64,000 nucleotides of DNA from Bacillota bacterium (GTDB taxonomy: Bacteria; Bacillota; Clostridia; Peptostreptococcales; Anaerovoracaceae), in the NCBI GenBank assembly GCA_023415235.1, contig JAEZLP010000069.1:1-64000 (forward strand). Direction: 5' to 3'. Shown piece after piece: positions 15,301 to 23,998 of this stretch (the first letter of the stretch is position 1; every line of letters starts with the position of its first letter). The position numbers and the translations under genes are program-made. The notes beneath the pieces are model-generated. The model ran no database searches. It saw only the letters and a program-made list of their open reading frames with translations, and was not told where the DNA came from.

Positions 15301-15507
15301 AGCTTCTTCCATGGTAATGCCGTCTCCCGTAAGACGCGTCTCAAAAATATTCTTATCCGGTGTAACATTTAGAAGCTTCTGCCATTCGGAAAACCGCTCC
15401 TGCGAACGTTCGCCGGCCGCTATGATATCGCGGTTTCTGTGACGTTCCTCAAGGAACATGGAATTACTGATTATTCTTCTGATATAAGCGTCGTCTAATG
15501 GTTTCAT
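12310..15507 (-). CDS. lanM: Type 2 lanthipeptide synthetase LanM (CCG zinc-site type)
   Basis: Bifunctional enzyme of 1065 residues that dehydrates Ser/Thr in a precursor core and closes thioether rings with Cys. The N-terminal kinase-like dehydratase shows the expected residues: Lys281 in VYKPRSLE, Asp354, His356 and Asn359 in GGNDFHMENI, and Asp371 in IIDTETL. The C-terminal LanC-like cyclase has Cys929 (GGYCAGAPG) and Cys982-Cys983 (HLCCGSAGR). Thus the third zinc ligand is Cys instead of His, the CCG class known from the substrate-tolerant ProcM. Three candidate precursors of different type flank the gene, which fits broad tolerance. The gene ends 89 nt before the short-leader precursor. 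Confidence 0.95.
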   Translation of the reverse strand: MKPLDDAYIRRIISNSMFLEERHRNRDIIAAGERSQERFSEWQKLLNVTPDKNIFETRLTGDGITMEEALHICEDPSFPPKEELPSWARILSEALQILPIEEEKAWREVSVKKAEIGLEGPLSALLPFLIEVERKIKEKYKEVPYKEISDILFRRLYYTCARTFNSQLRMKALMGKVSLEDSTAAWDKLAESLLQGEWIDLLADYPVLARRIGTTVEYFLDFIEESLDRFFAQKKILEAAFFKGAPIHRITGVTGEISDLHQKGKSVLILSFDGDRKLVYKPRSLEIDVAWEEFLAHFKTERSSVKAPHAVDFGNYGFIEYIEHKPCQSEIELETYYYNAGALMALLFAFGGNDFHMENIIACGSTPVIIDTETLMIPVARYFGKGGKDDPEDEESRKKNDSLEALIDRSVIKMGFLPLWYKDGENKRADYGALTGDKPDMANLPVYEGKRYPGNEFTEEIMNGFRDMYRHIMKRREELLHGENGILLFERCKFRMLIRSSQVYGNLLQYILQPYCLKDGFEYSKTTDRLVNAFLYDAHESIIPQLMNVFHSEKRAVERGEIPIFYGEPGGEGILDEEALLFDRYFEKSAIENAREKISEFSEEELMIQLQIIEKSMAAEVRSVHEYLSKSEEDSECGKEKQPLLAREDLLNEAEAIYAEIMENRFMAKNGDYSWLAEQYDLARSGTSLSIMGPFLYDGILGIAVFAAALYALTKREDCYKTAEHCLKKTGDFLELMIPNMERYKMNLGYSSGMAGCIAGCSLVSSYLEQEKGYELAERIILGITEKMIKEDSVLDVLGGISGLVLALTKDSRWLDHPNTKDHVSDILKWCGAHLLEQKTEKTDPGFKVWRSKEATQPLTGLGHGVAGMAMALFRLYQVFGDERYLHAGKEAVLYENSAFDSEEGNWPDFRKNPSETETPTKKFMGGYCAGAPGIGLARLDGHKRLSGTADSQELTDMLMTDIRRADQFVRSIRIEGRNHLCCGSAGRVDFLVEKAFLLNDSEAEETAHRILSGLIRGRRERGHYNFHVVNGKYYYNPTLFQGTAGVGYEMLRLLDPEKIKSVLI

Positions 15508-15591
15508 ATCTTACCCGTTTCTTTTTTCTTTCACAGATTTTAACTTTAAATCGGCATTGCCGTGATTCATATCAATCGATACAAGCTGATC

Positions 15592-15978
15592 TTAAAAGAA
15601 ATCGGTTATCGGTTTTTTATCATATTCGTATATTATATTTGTAAAGCGATATACCAGGTTGTTTCTATTGTATGGGGTCGGGTCGATATATGAGTAAATG
15701 CTGCGAAGGAAGCCGCCGAAGCCGCCGCCTTTTCCTCCTGCGGCCATTTCGAGCTCTGCATCTGAAAGTTCTTTTTCAGTTTCTTCTAAAAGCGACTTAA
15801 AAAAAGCCCCTATCTCTTCAAAGCTTACCTCATAGCCCGCCTCCTTTGCAAAGGCGACGAGCTTTTCCTTGATCGGCGCTTTTTCATCGGTCTCAGCATC
15901 CCTTAAGATCTCTGCAAATTTTCCCTGGAGGGCTGTATCGTTTGCCACTTTTTCATACAGTTCTTTCATTTTTTCCAT
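15592..15978 (-). CDS. Nif11-leader precursor peptide with Cys-free core
   Basis: 128-residue precursor. Residues 1-82 are a Nif11-type leader (MEKMKELYEKVANDTALQGK start, AGYEVSFEEIGAFFKSLL in the middle, ELSDAELEMAAGG end) that parallels the upstream precursor residue for residue in length. The 46-residue core begins KGGGFGGFLRSIYSY and is rich in Gly, Tyr and Asn. It contains no Cys, so LanM could dehydrate Ser/Thr but not form lanthionine within it. The ATG at 15978 follows AGAGGT. It lies between the Cys-containing precursor (86 nt) and lanM (84 nt). It could be the target of another modification, a two-peptide partner, or an unmodified bacteriocin. Confidence 0.85.
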   Translation of the reverse strand: MEKMKELYEKVANDTALQGKFAEILRDAETDEKAPIKEKLVAFAKEAGYEVSFEEIGAFFKSLLEETEKELSDAELEMAAGGKGGGFGGFLRSIYSYIDPTPYNRNNLVYRFTNIIYEYDKKPITDFF

Positions 15979-16064
15979 ACTATTTACCTCTTCCTCTCGT
16001 GAAATAAAACTTGGTATGATTCATATACAACACATGTTAGCTCGGTTTTTTCGCGGACATATTG

Positions 16065-16424
16065 CTATATCCTGATAAGTATTTCGCAGCTTTGAGTTAT
16101 CAATTTGTCTTTGACTGAAACAAGAGCGCATTCCGTGAAGGTCTTGTCCACGGAATTCGGCGGGGCAGGCTCGTTTTTTCCACCCGCTACAGCATCCAGT
16201 TCCGTATCGGAAAGTTCGCCTTCCTTCTGTACGGTAAGCGACTGAAAAAATTCTCGTATCTCCTCAATGCTTACCTCATAGCCCGCTCCTTTTGCAAAAG
16301 CGGAAAGCTCTTCTCCTGTTTTTTCCGGTCCCGCATCAGCCGAATTTTTCATGATCTCTTCGAATCTGTTTCTCAGCGCACTGTCCTGGGAAACCTTTTC
16401 ATACAATTCCTTCATCTTTTCCAT
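16065..16424 (-). CDS. lanA: Nif11-leader lanthipeptide precursor
   Basis: 119-residue precursor. The leader (1-82) is of Nif11 type and ends ELSDTELDAVAGG, the site expected for the C39 peptidase of the exporter encoded upstream. The 37-residue core starts KNEPAPPNSVDKTFTEC and contains two Cys (core positions 17 and 31), with Thr13, Thr15, Ser21, Thr28 and Ser30 as dehydration targets. Two rings of type T-x-x-x-C and a longer or S-C pairing are possible. The ATG at 16424 follows AAGGAG; a further upstream in-frame ATG would place extra residues before the conserved MEKMKELYEK leader start and is rejected. 138 nt separate it from the exporter gene, room for a separate promoter. Confidence 0.88.
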   Translation of the reverse strand: MEKMKELYEKVSQDSALRNRFEEIMKNSADAGPEKTGEELSAFAKGAGYEVSIEEIREFFQSLTVQKEGELSDTELDAVAGGKNEPAPPNSVDKTFTECALVSVKDKLITQSCEILIRI

Positions 16425-16562
16425 TGTTTTTTCTCCTTCGCAAAATATTGGTTTACGTTTACACACTTCCTCCGGCCTTCATATTACTCTTCCTCATGTT
16501 ATACGAAGGACGAATGAAAATATTACATGATTGCCCCTAATAAATCGAAAATCAAATCATCT

Positions 16563-18794
16563 TCACGCAAGCTGCCTTTGCGCCATCTCATAGAAGAGGC
16601 CGCGCTTTGCCATCAGTTCATCATAATTTCCTTCCTCGACGATCTCTCCCTTATCGATCACGATGATCCGGTCGCAGTTGATGATCGTGGAAAGTCTGTG
16701 GGCAATGACGACACGGGTGGATTGAAGTCCGTCGAGGCTCTCCTGAACGACTTTTTGCGTTTTGTTGTCCAGGGCGCTGGTGGCCTCGTCGAAATAAAGG
16801 ATCTTAGGATTGTTGACGATAGCTCTGGCAATAAGCAGTCTCTGCCTCTGTCCGCCGGACAGGGTGGTGGCGCCTTCCGATACGACGGTGTGGAGACCCA
16901 TGGGCATCTGTGCGATGTCATCTTCCATTCCCGCCATTTTCACCGCTCTCATGGCATCCTCCATGGTCAGTTTTGTGTTCGCTCCGATGATATTGCTGAA
17001 AATATCGCCGGACATGAGCTGCGCATTCTGCATGACTACGCCCATCTGCCGCCTTACTTCCCGGACATTGACCGTTGCAAGATCCTTGTCATCATAATAA
17101 ACCTGACCTGCCTCCGGCTTCTCAAAACCGAGCAGTATCCGGAACAGGGTTGATTTTCCGCTGCCGGAGGGCCCTACAATGGCAACGTATTCTCCCTGCT
17201 TGATCTCTAGATTGATATTTTTCAGGATCATGGGCCCGTCCTCCTCATAACGGAAGCTCACGCCGGACACCTTGATCGACCCCTGAAGCTGTCCCGGATC
17301 CTCCTGAAGCTCATCATACTCGGGCAGGGTTTCAAGGATGGGCTTGCTCATTTCGTATGTAGGTTTGATCACGTTAATCTGGATTACCGTCTGTATAATA
17401 GAAATCATTCCGCCGGACAGCCCTCCAAATGCGGTGGTAAATGCGATAAACGTACCTGCCTGCAGTTCTACCCCTTTTTTCACAGCTGCAATATAGAAAA
17501 CAAGATTAAAGATCAGCGGGGCCGCCGTCGTTATGGTTGTGATAATCGTCGTAATGGTCTCTTTTTTGTAGTTGATCTTTCTTGACTCGGTAAAGAGATC
17601 CGCCCACTGCTTAAAGGCTCTGTTCTCAGCACCGGCCACACGGAATTTTGCCACGGCGTTGAACAGCTGCAGCACAAGACCGCTTGTTTTGTTCGTGATG
17701 GTGAGGAAAATCTTTTCCTGGCTCATCTGGATTTTCCCAAGAAAATAGGAGACCGCCATAAGCGCCAGGATCATGACGACGGCATATTTCGCCAGTTCCT
17801 TTCCATACTGGAAGATTTGGAATATGTACAGCACGGAAAAGACGCCTGTCATGATGGTACTGGTCATGGCTCCCGAGATCATGGCTCGGATCTGTGAGAT
17901 TCCGAAGGTTCGCATGGCCAGCTCTCCCGCGGTATAATCCTTGAAGAAGCCTACCGGCAGCGCCAGAAGACGGTCCCATACAGCGCTTTGAACGGAGCTT
18001 TCCATTTTTCCTTCCAGCCGCAGCATAGCCAGCCCCCTGCAAAGGTCAAACAGCGATTTTCCAAAGAGAAAGCCCAGCAGCAGCAAGCCAATCTGAGAAA
18101 GCTGTGATACCTCTCCTCCGGGGATATAAACGTCAAAGATCTGCTGGGTTACCTTGGGAACGATGAGCCCGATCAGGGCCCCAACCAGGGAAACTGCCAA
18201 TGCGATAACCACATCTCGTTTCCAGGTGCTCTCCATGGCAAATTTCATGAGATCCAGCAAATTGATCTTTTTTGCGGGGAAGGGCCTGTAAAAGATTACT
18301 CCGCGTGGCGCCAGCTTCAAGGCGATTTCTTCCGTCACCTTAATCCGACTGTTGTTTGTAACATCGTGGAGGATGTAGGACGATGGACCTTTCGGCAGAA
18401 GCGCCGCCGGACGGCCGTCCTCCTCAAAATATGCCAGAATCGGCCCGTTGTCATTCTTCCACCACTGATCTGTCAGGATTACTTCCCTGATGTTGATCTG
18501 GGATACCCTGGCAAGATAGTCAGCGTCCAGATCTTTCGGAGCCTTTTCGGCAATCTCATGAATCGGAACCGGTTTGATGCGAGACGCTTCGCAGACCAGT
18601 TTAAAGGCATAGTAGATCGGTGCAAGATCCACCGCTTCATAGACCACCTTCGGTGTATGGGGATGAATGACCCTGACAAATTCGCTCAGAGAGTTGTGGA
18701 GCTGCCAGCTGTCATTTCTCAGTCTCTGTTTTGAGAGCTCCATTAATTTCTCATTTTGTTTGTCCGTCTTGCTATTGTTGTTCGCTTCCGTCAT
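16563..18794 (-). CDS. NHLM-type bacteriocin ABC exporter, membrane and ATPase domains
   Basis: 743-residue half-transporter. The N-terminal 170 residues are a soluble domain without peptidase motifs, then about six membrane helices (residues 190-480), then an ABC ATPase domain: Walker A VGPSGSGKSTLF, signature LSGGQRQRLLIARAI, Walker B ILYFDEATSALD and the H-loop HRLST. This arrangement matches the ATP-binding partner of NHLM (nitrile-hydratase-leader microcin) export systems, which work with a C39-peptidase half-transporter and an HlyD-like protein. AAGGGGGG precedes the ATG. Starts 16 nt after the C39 exporter gene. Expected to pump the matured lanthipeptides outward. Confidence 0.92.
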   Translation of the reverse strand: MTEANNNSKTDKQNEKLMELSKQRLRNDSWQLHNSLSEFVRVIHPHTPKVVYEAVDLAPIYYAFKLVCEASRIKPVPIHEIAEKAPKDLDADYLARVSQINIREVILTDQWWKNDNGPILAYFEEDGRPAALLPKGPSSYILHDVTNNSRIKVTEEIALKLAPRGVIFYRPFPAKKINLLDLMKFAMESTWKRDVVIALAVSLVGALIGLIVPKVTQQIFDVYIPGGEVSQLSQIGLLLLGFLFGKSLFDLCRGLAMLRLEGKMESSVQSAVWDRLLALPVGFFKDYTAGELAMRTFGISQIRAMISGAMTSTIMTGVFSVLYIFQIFQYGKELAKYAVVMILALMAVSYFLGKIQMSQEKIFLTITNKTSGLVLQLFNAVAKFRVAGAENRAFKQWADLFTESRKINYKKETITTIITTITTAAPLIFNLVFYIAAVKKGVELQAGTFIAFTTAFGGLSGGMISIIQTVIQINVIKPTYEMSKPILETLPEYDELQEDPGQLQGSIKVSGVSFRYEEDGPMILKNINLEIKQGEYVAIVGPSGSGKSTLFRILLGFEKPEAGQVYYDDKDLATVNVREVRRQMGVVMQNAQLMSGDIFSNIIGANTKLTMEDAMRAVKMAGMEDDIAQMPMGLHTVVSEGATTLSGGQRQRLLIARAIVNNPKILYFDEATSALDNKTQKVVQESLDGLQSTRVVIAHRLSTIINCDRIIVIDKGEIVEEGNYDELMAKRGLFYEMAQRQLA

Positions 18795-18810
18795 TTCTGC
18801 AGCCCCCCTT

Positions 18811-21003
18811 CTATATGTTTTTGATCAGTTCGGCGTAATAGCCTTCCTGATTCTTCAATTCATCGTGGGTTCCGCGCTGTACCACCTTTCCATGGCTCAG
18901 GACGATGATCTCGTCGCAATCCCGGATTGTGCTGAGGCGGTGGGCGACGATGATGCAGGTGATTCCCTTTTCCTTGATGTTGTCGGCAATTTTCTTTTCC
19001 GTCACAGGGTCAAGGGCGCTCGTGGCCTCATCCATGATCAGAATGGAGGGCTTGTTCATCAATGCCCTTGCGATTTCGATCCGCTGTCTCTGTCCTCCGC
19101 TTAAATTTCTTCCGCCCTCAGTCAGCTTATATTCAAAGCCTCCCGGTTTTTCGACGATGATATCATGGATTTCCGCATCCTGTACCGCCTCAAGGATCAT
19201 ATTCTCGGGGATCACGTCATCCCAAAGAGTAAGATTATTTTTTATCGTATCTGAGAACATGCAGATATCCTGATCGACCACGGAAATGGAATTGGCAAGT
19301 ACGGTTCTCGGAATCTCCCTGCGATCCTGGCCGTCAAAAAGAATTTCGCCGCTCCAGGGTTCATAAATACCTGTAATCAGCTTGCTGATGGTGGATTTTC
19401 CGCTTCCCGAGCCTCCCACCAGAGCGACTCTGGTTCCGGGCTTCATATGAAGTTCAAAATTCTCGATGAGGGGCGGCTCCAATGGACTGTATCCGAAGCA
19501 CAATCCCGAAATATCAACATAGCCCTCCAGCTTTTTATGATATTGATCCGCATACATTTCTTCTCTTGGGATTTCTCTTTTAAAGACAGCGTCCTGTTCA
19601 TAATTCAGCACATCATCCAGACGGCTGATATCCGATTTCATCTCCTGGTATTGAGTCCCGATCTGCATCAGCATGGTGATGGGACTCATAAAGCTGCTCA
19701 TCAATGTACGAAACGCAATAAGAGTACCAACGGTCATCACGCCGCCCATCACTTCAAATCCTCCAAGAATCAAAACTGCGGCATCCGTAAAGGAAGTAAG
19801 CAGAACCGGCAGGGTATTCAGATATTGGGTGGATACGCCAAAGACCTGCTGCTGGGTGATATTTTTCGCATGATAACCGGAAACCTTTGCAAAGAAATCT
19901 CCTTCCGCTCCGGATGATTTCAGTGTTTCTATGATTTGAAGCCCGCCCATTGCGGTTCCCATCATGCGGCCCGAATCCTGCTGAAGCTTGGCATTCTGAT
20001 CCTCTCTTTTTTTCGAAATATACTTCAAATAAACCATGTTGATCAGAGCCGCCGCCAGGGCCACCATGGTCAGCTTCCAGCTGTAGCAAAGCATCAGAAC
20101 AAAGTAGAAGACGAGCATGACACAGTTGATTGCCGTAGACGCCAGCTGGCCGGAAAGGAACGCCGCAACAGAATCGTTGCTCTGCATCCTCTGACTGATG
20201 TCTCCCGCATATCTCTGAGAGAAGAACTGCACCGGCAGCCGCAGGACATGCCATAGGAACTTGCCGGAGGTGATAATTGCGATTTTGGTCTGCATTTTTA
20301 ATAAATACTGGCTCTTTAAGTAGGTCAGGACTACCTGAAGCCCTCCGGTTATTACCATTCCCCAGACCAAGGCCCTGAGCCAGTAATCCTTCTTGGCCAG
20401 CAGAATATCATCGATAAAAATGGAAGAGAAGGTCGGAATGACAAGTCCGGGAATTACAAGAAAAAGACCGGTGAGGAATACCAGGCTTAAAATCAGCTCC
20501 GAACCCTTCAGCCTTTCAAACAAAGCCCTGTAAAGCTGGGGCTCGACTCCGAAAGGCTTGAAATCAGGTCCCGGCTCGAAGGTCAGAACAACTCCGGTAA
20601 ATGCCAGGTCCAGTTCTTCCTCGGTAATAACCCGCTTTCCTGCCGCAGGATCGTTGATATAAACCTTTCCGTTCCGGAAGCCCTCCAGAACCAGAAAATG
20701 ATTGAAATTCCAGTGAAGAATACAAGGCATTTTTACTTTTTTCAAACCCTCAGGCTCCATGCGGAAGCCTTTGGCGTCCAAGCCATAATTTCTGGCGGCC
20801 TTGATCACATTGCTGGCCTTGCTCCCGTCCCGGTTGATCCCGCAGTCTGCCCGCAGCTGCTCCAACGGGATAAAAGCCTTATACCTAGCCAGAATCATGG
20901 CAAGGCTTGCGGCCCCGCATTCTGTGGCTTCCATCTGCAAAATGGACGGCACCGGGGCATAATTTCTTATTCTTCTGGTACGGGCTTTTTTTTCGTTGCT
21001 CAT
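18811..21003 (-). CDS. NHLM-type C39 peptidase-containing ABC exporter
   Basis: 730-residue processing exporter. The N-terminal C39 cysteine-peptidase domain has Cys29 (EATECGAASLAMIL), His102 (HWNFNHFLVLEG) and Asp118 (YINDPAAG), the full triad that cuts after double-Gly leaders. Six membrane helices follow at about 165-450, then the ATPase: Walker A VGGSGSGKST, signature NLSGGQRQRIEIARAL, Walker B ILIMDEATSALD. The leaders of the precursors in this cluster end in AGG, fitting its specificity. Co-transcribed with the HlyD-like gene upstream (14 nt) and the second ABC gene downstream (16 nt). Acts in the cytoplasmic membrane. Confidence 0.94.
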   Translation of the reverse strand: MSNEKKARTRRIRNYAPVPSILQMEATECGAASLAMILARYKAFIPLEQLRADCGINRDGSKASNVIKAARNYGLDAKGFRMEPEGLKKVKMPCILHWNFNHFLVLEGFRNGKVYINDPAAGKRVITEEELDLAFTGVVLTFEPGPDFKPFGVEPQLYRALFERLKGSELILSLVFLTGLFLVIPGLVIPTFSSIFIDDILLAKKDYWLRALVWGMVITGGLQVVLTYLKSQYLLKMQTKIAIITSGKFLWHVLRLPVQFFSQRYAGDISQRMQSNDSVAAFLSGQLASTAINCVMLVFYFVLMLCYSWKLTMVALAAALINMVYLKYISKKREDQNAKLQQDSGRMMGTAMGGLQIIETLKSSGAEGDFFAKVSGYHAKNITQQQVFGVSTQYLNTLPVLLTSFTDAAVLILGGFEVMGGVMTVGTLIAFRTLMSSFMSPITMLMQIGTQYQEMKSDISRLDDVLNYEQDAVFKREIPREEMYADQYHKKLEGYVDISGLCFGYSPLEPPLIENFELHMKPGTRVALVGGSGSGKSTISKLITGIYEPWSGEILFDGQDRREIPRTVLANSISVVDQDICMFSDTIKNNLTLWDDVIPENMILEAVQDAEIHDIIVEKPGGFEYKLTEGGRNLSGGQRQRIEIARALMNKPSILIMDEATSALDPVTEKKIADNIKEKGITCIIVAHRLSTIRDCDEIIVLSHGKVVQRGTHDELKNQEGYYAELIKNI

Positions 21004-21017
21004 AGTTCACCTGTCCG

Positions 21018-22256
21018 TTACTCAAATGGGAGATACTTCTGTTTCAGGATCGGAATGACCATGCTGATGGGCTTTTGCTCCGCCACAACAACGGCAGCAC
21101 TGCAGAGCGTACCGTTTTCCACATTAACGGTTGCGCCTTTTTTGCTTGACCACGCGTAGCCGCTGACGGTGTTTTCATCTGCCACCAGATCCACCCTGAC
21201 TTCAAGGGGAGCGCCCTGCCCCGTCAATTCCTGAACCAGCGCCTCATTTCCTAAAGTGGCCATGACGGTTTCCGTGCTGACCGGATATTCGGGTACTTCG
21301 ATCACCGTTCCGATCATATAGCCGTATTCTTCTTTCTGAACCGTGGAAGGATAGATTTTTACCTCCATCCCCTCGGTTATCTTCTTTCCTTCGGAAACGG
21401 GGACATAAATCGCCGCCTCCAGCGCCTTGACATTGCTTCCCGTTTTTGCCAGCGTGACGACGACGGTTCCTTGTCCTACCAAATCGCCTTTTCTGACCTT
21501 AATGGATGCAATTTTTCCGTCACTGGGCGCTACAATATTATAATCCGTCTTTATAGACGCCTTCATATCTTCAACCTTTTTTGTCAGCTCATCAAGCTTA
21601 GCCGCCTTTGTGGCATTGAACTGCGCCACTGCCTGGGAGGCGCTCAGTGACTGCTGACTGTAGCCGGATTGAGCGTTCCTGTACACGCTGTACTTCGCGT
21701 CCAGCTCCGCTTTGGATACCGCCCCTGCTTCATAGAGCTCCTTGTATGCCTCGTATTCCCTTCTGGCGATCTCAGGGTTTGTACTCTCATAGGATGCGGC
21801 AAGGCCTGCACTTTTGATCTGCATTCCAAGCTGCTGCAGCTCCAATAGCTCGGTGGGAATTTCTACCGACGCCCAATCCGTTGAGGGGGACAGTGTCCGA
21901 AGAACCTCGATAATTTCATTGGTTTTGTTGATTTCGGCAACGATATCCTCTTCACCGATGATGACAAGGGTGTCTCCTTTTTTTACTTCATCTCCGTTGC
22001 TCACACGCACATCGGTCACCTTGCCGTTCACCGTTGTTGGGATCTGGGAAACACCGCCGCTGCTGATCAGGATTCCTGATGTGTCGACCTTGACAGGGAT
22101 GGTTCCGAAAACTCCCCATAGGATTCCACAAGCCAGCACGACTCCGATGGTGATGATGGTAATCCAATTCCTGGGCGAGGTAACCGTAATCAGCCGATCT
22201 AGTTGTTCCGGTGAAGACAGGCGATCCAAGGATGTTTTTCTGAATATATTCGCCAT
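21018..22256 (-). CDS. HlyD-family adaptor of NHLM bacteriocin secretion system
   Basis: 412-residue membrane-fusion type protein: one N-terminal transmembrane helix near residues 30-52 (ITIITIGVVLACGILWGVFG), then a biotinyl-lipoyl-like beta-hairpin (VSNGDEVKKGDTLVIIGEEDI), a coiled-coil segment with Gln/Ala/Lys-rich helices (about 80-230), a second lipoyl half (APSDGKIASIKVRKGDLVGQG) and a beta-barrel C-terminus. It links the ABC exporter to the cell envelope. AAGGGG precedes the ATG. Sits between the substrate-binding lipoprotein gene (15 nt) and the C39 exporter gene (14 nt). HlyD-like parts are regular members of NHLM clusters. Confidence 0.92.
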   Translation of the reverse strand: MANIFRKTSLDRLSSPEQLDRLITVTSPRNWITIITIGVVLACGILWGVFGTIPVKVDTSGILISSGGVSQIPTTVNGKVTDVRVSNGDEVKKGDTLVIIGEEDIVAEINKTNEIIEVLRTLSPSTDWASVEIPTELLELQQLGMQIKSAGLAASYESTNPEIARREYEAYKELYEAGAVSKAELDAKYSVYRNAQSGYSQQSLSASQAVAQFNATKAAKLDELTKKVEDMKASIKTDYNIVAPSDGKIASIKVRKGDLVGQGTVVVTLAKTGSNVKALEAAIYVPVSEGKKITEGMEVKIYPSTVQKEEYGYMIGTVIEVPEYPVSTETVMATLGNEALVQELTGQGAPLEVRVDLVADENTVSGYAWSSKKGATVNVENGTLCSAAVVVAEQKPISMVIPILKQKYLPFE

Positions 22257-22271
22257 TCTGATTTCCCCTTT

Positions 22272-23411
22272 CTATTTCAGGTAGCTGTAGGTCCCGTTGT
22301 TTACTTCAACGATGAAAAGCTCCATATCCTTCGGATCTCCGTTTTCCCTGAATTGATAGGTGTTGTGCACCCCTTTCCAGGGCTTCATTGTATGGAGATA
22401 GTCTGCGATGTCCTTTGATGATTTGCTTCCCGTTTCCTTGGCGGCGTTCGCGATCAGCCAAACGCATTCATACCCCTTGGACGCCATGATTGAGGATGGT
22501 TCCTCCCCGAATCGATCCTTGTATCTGGCATTAAAATCTTTCATCGATTTTAGATCCTGATCGGGGTTATACAGAGCAACATAGGTAATGTTGCTGCTGT
22601 TCTTTCCTGCCAGGGAAACCACATCGTCAAAGCTGAATCCCCCTGCGCTCAGGATGGGCATCGTTTCGTCCTTTTCTCTGATCAGCTCGATGGTCTCCAC
22701 CGCTGCAGGCAGAGAATCTGATATAAAGACCGCATCAACGTCGAGGGCCTTCCATTTCTGGTATTGCTTATCAAACTCCTCCGGATTGATGAAATTGGTA
22801 TGGGAATCGATGATATTGAGCCCCAGCTCATTGCAGGCCTTCTCAAACTCATCACAGAGTCCCATGCCGTAGTCGTTATCCGCATAGCATACGGCGATAT
22901 TCTCATACCCTTTGTCATACGCATATTCCGCAATCCTTTTAGCTTCATCCGCGTCGGTAGGCACCGCCCTGAAGATGTATTTCTTTGCCGGTATGGTCAG
23001 CTCGGGAGAGGATACCATAGGAGTAATGGCAAGCAGACCGGCATCGTTATATATTTTTGCGGCCGGGATATTGATTGACGCATTCCAATGACCGATCACG
23101 GCGGTGTATTTTTCCTTTTCGGCTGCCAGCTTTTGCGCGACCTTGATTCCCGTGGTCAGATCCCGCTTGTCGTCGAAATATTCAACCTCCACGGTCATGC
23201 CCTCCAGAAATCCACTCTCGTTGATCTCATCCATCGCCATCGTGATCCCGTTCCGAAATTCTCCCTCGATCCTGTTTTCCGGACCTGCAGAAGCAAGAAC
23301 AAGCGTGTCTTTTGACTCAGGGCCTCCGCATCCGGCCGCCAACGCGGCAATCAGGACGACGGTTGTCATGAAGCCCGCCGCTGCAGTTCTCTTTTTTATT
23401 TTACCCTTCAT
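22272..23411 (-). CDS. Substrate-binding lipoprotein, branched-chain amino acid type (orphan)
   Basis: 379-residue type I periplasmic-binding-fold protein. The signal peptide ends in the lipobox LAAGC (Cys near residue 28), so it is anchored on the outer face of the membrane. The body shows the LIVBP/Leu-Ile-Val-like pattern: EFRNGITMAMDEIN, AVIGHWNASINIPAAKIYNDAGL and TPMVSSPELT. No matching permease or ATPase is encoded nearby; the neighbours are a GNAT (4-nt overlap) and the HlyD-like adaptor. AAGGAGGAG precedes the ATG. In this setting it may bind the peptide or its inducer, give immunity as a lipoprotein, or present a ligand to the sensor-MFS protein. Function not known. Confidence 0.87.
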   Translation of the reverse strand: MKGKIKKRTAAAGFMTTVVLIAALAAGCGGPESKDTLVLASAGPENRIEGEFRNGITMAMDEINESGFLEGMTVEVEYFDDKRDLTTGIKVAQKLAAEKEKYTAVIGHWNASINIPAAKIYNDAGLLAITPMVSSPELTIPAKKYIFRAVPTDADEAKRIAEYAYDKGYENIAVCYADNDYGMGLCDEFEKACNELGLNIIDSHTNFINPEEFDKQYQKWKALDVDAVFISDSLPAAVETIELIREKDETMPILSAGGFSFDDVVSLAGKNSSNITYVALYNPDQDLKSMKDFNARYKDRFGEEPSSIMASKGYECVWLIANAAKETGSKSSKDIADYLHTMKPWKGVHNTYQFRENGDPKDMELFIVEVNNGTYSYLK

Positions 23412-23998
23412 CGGATCTCCTCCTTAACCAAAATAACTCTGTCATATTTACCATGGAAGAGCATTTGCCTCGACCGCTCTACAAAACCCACATTTTTCAG
23501 GGATGTCATACTGGCTCGATTTTCGGGATGGGTTACTGAAAGGAAGGTATTGATTCCAATTTCCTCACACCGTTTCATGCATTCCTCCGTCAGTGTCTGC
23601 TGGAGGTGGTGCCCCCGGTAGTCTTTGTGGACAAACACTCCGTTCATCAGGAAGCAGGCTGTCTCCGTATACGGGCTTCCAAGCGCCCCGGTGATCTCAT
23701 CATATTCTTCGCCGGAAAAGCATCCCGCACGGAACGCAACCAGCCTATCGCCCGCAAACGCGCCAATGAATATGCCGTTCTTCTCATCGACAAGCTCCTT
23801 CAGTTCCTCCTCCGAAAAAGGATAAAACCACTGGTGATCGAAATCTCCTTCCCTGAGAATTTGTTCCTGAAGCGCCAGAATCTCAGGGATGTCGCTTTTC
23901 ACCATGTCTCTCAGGAAGAATGCTTCAGCTTCAACCCGATTCGTTTTCTGTCTTCCGTTTTGCGTCACGTCAGTTTTCTCCTTTATTTTCATATGCAT
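23408..23998 (-). CDS. GNAT-family N-acetyltransferase
   Basis: 196-residue acyltransferase with the GNAT core: beta strands before FLMNGVFVHKDYRGHHLQQTL (acyl-CoA loop of the RxxGxG type, here YRGHHLQ) and ALQEQILREGDF near the front. The start at 23998 is preceded by GGAGGGAGAAGG; it overlaps the upstream sensor-MFS gene by 29 nt and the downstream lipoprotein gene by 4 nt, so translation is coupled on both sides. The position inside an exporter operon suggests a role in peptide modification or resistance. The loop RGHHLQ departs from the common RGxGxG and might signal a different acyl donor. Substrate unknown. Confidence 0.82.
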   Translation of the reverse strand: MHMKIKEKTDVTQNGRQKTNRVEAEAFFLRDMVKSDIPEILALQEQILREGDFDHQWFYPFSEEELKELVDEKNGIFIGAFAGDRLVAFRAGCFSGEEYDEITGALGSPYTETACFLMNGVFVHKDYRGHHLQQTLTEECMKRCEEIGINTFLSVTHPENRASMTSLKNVGFVERSRQMLFHGKYDRVILVKEEIR

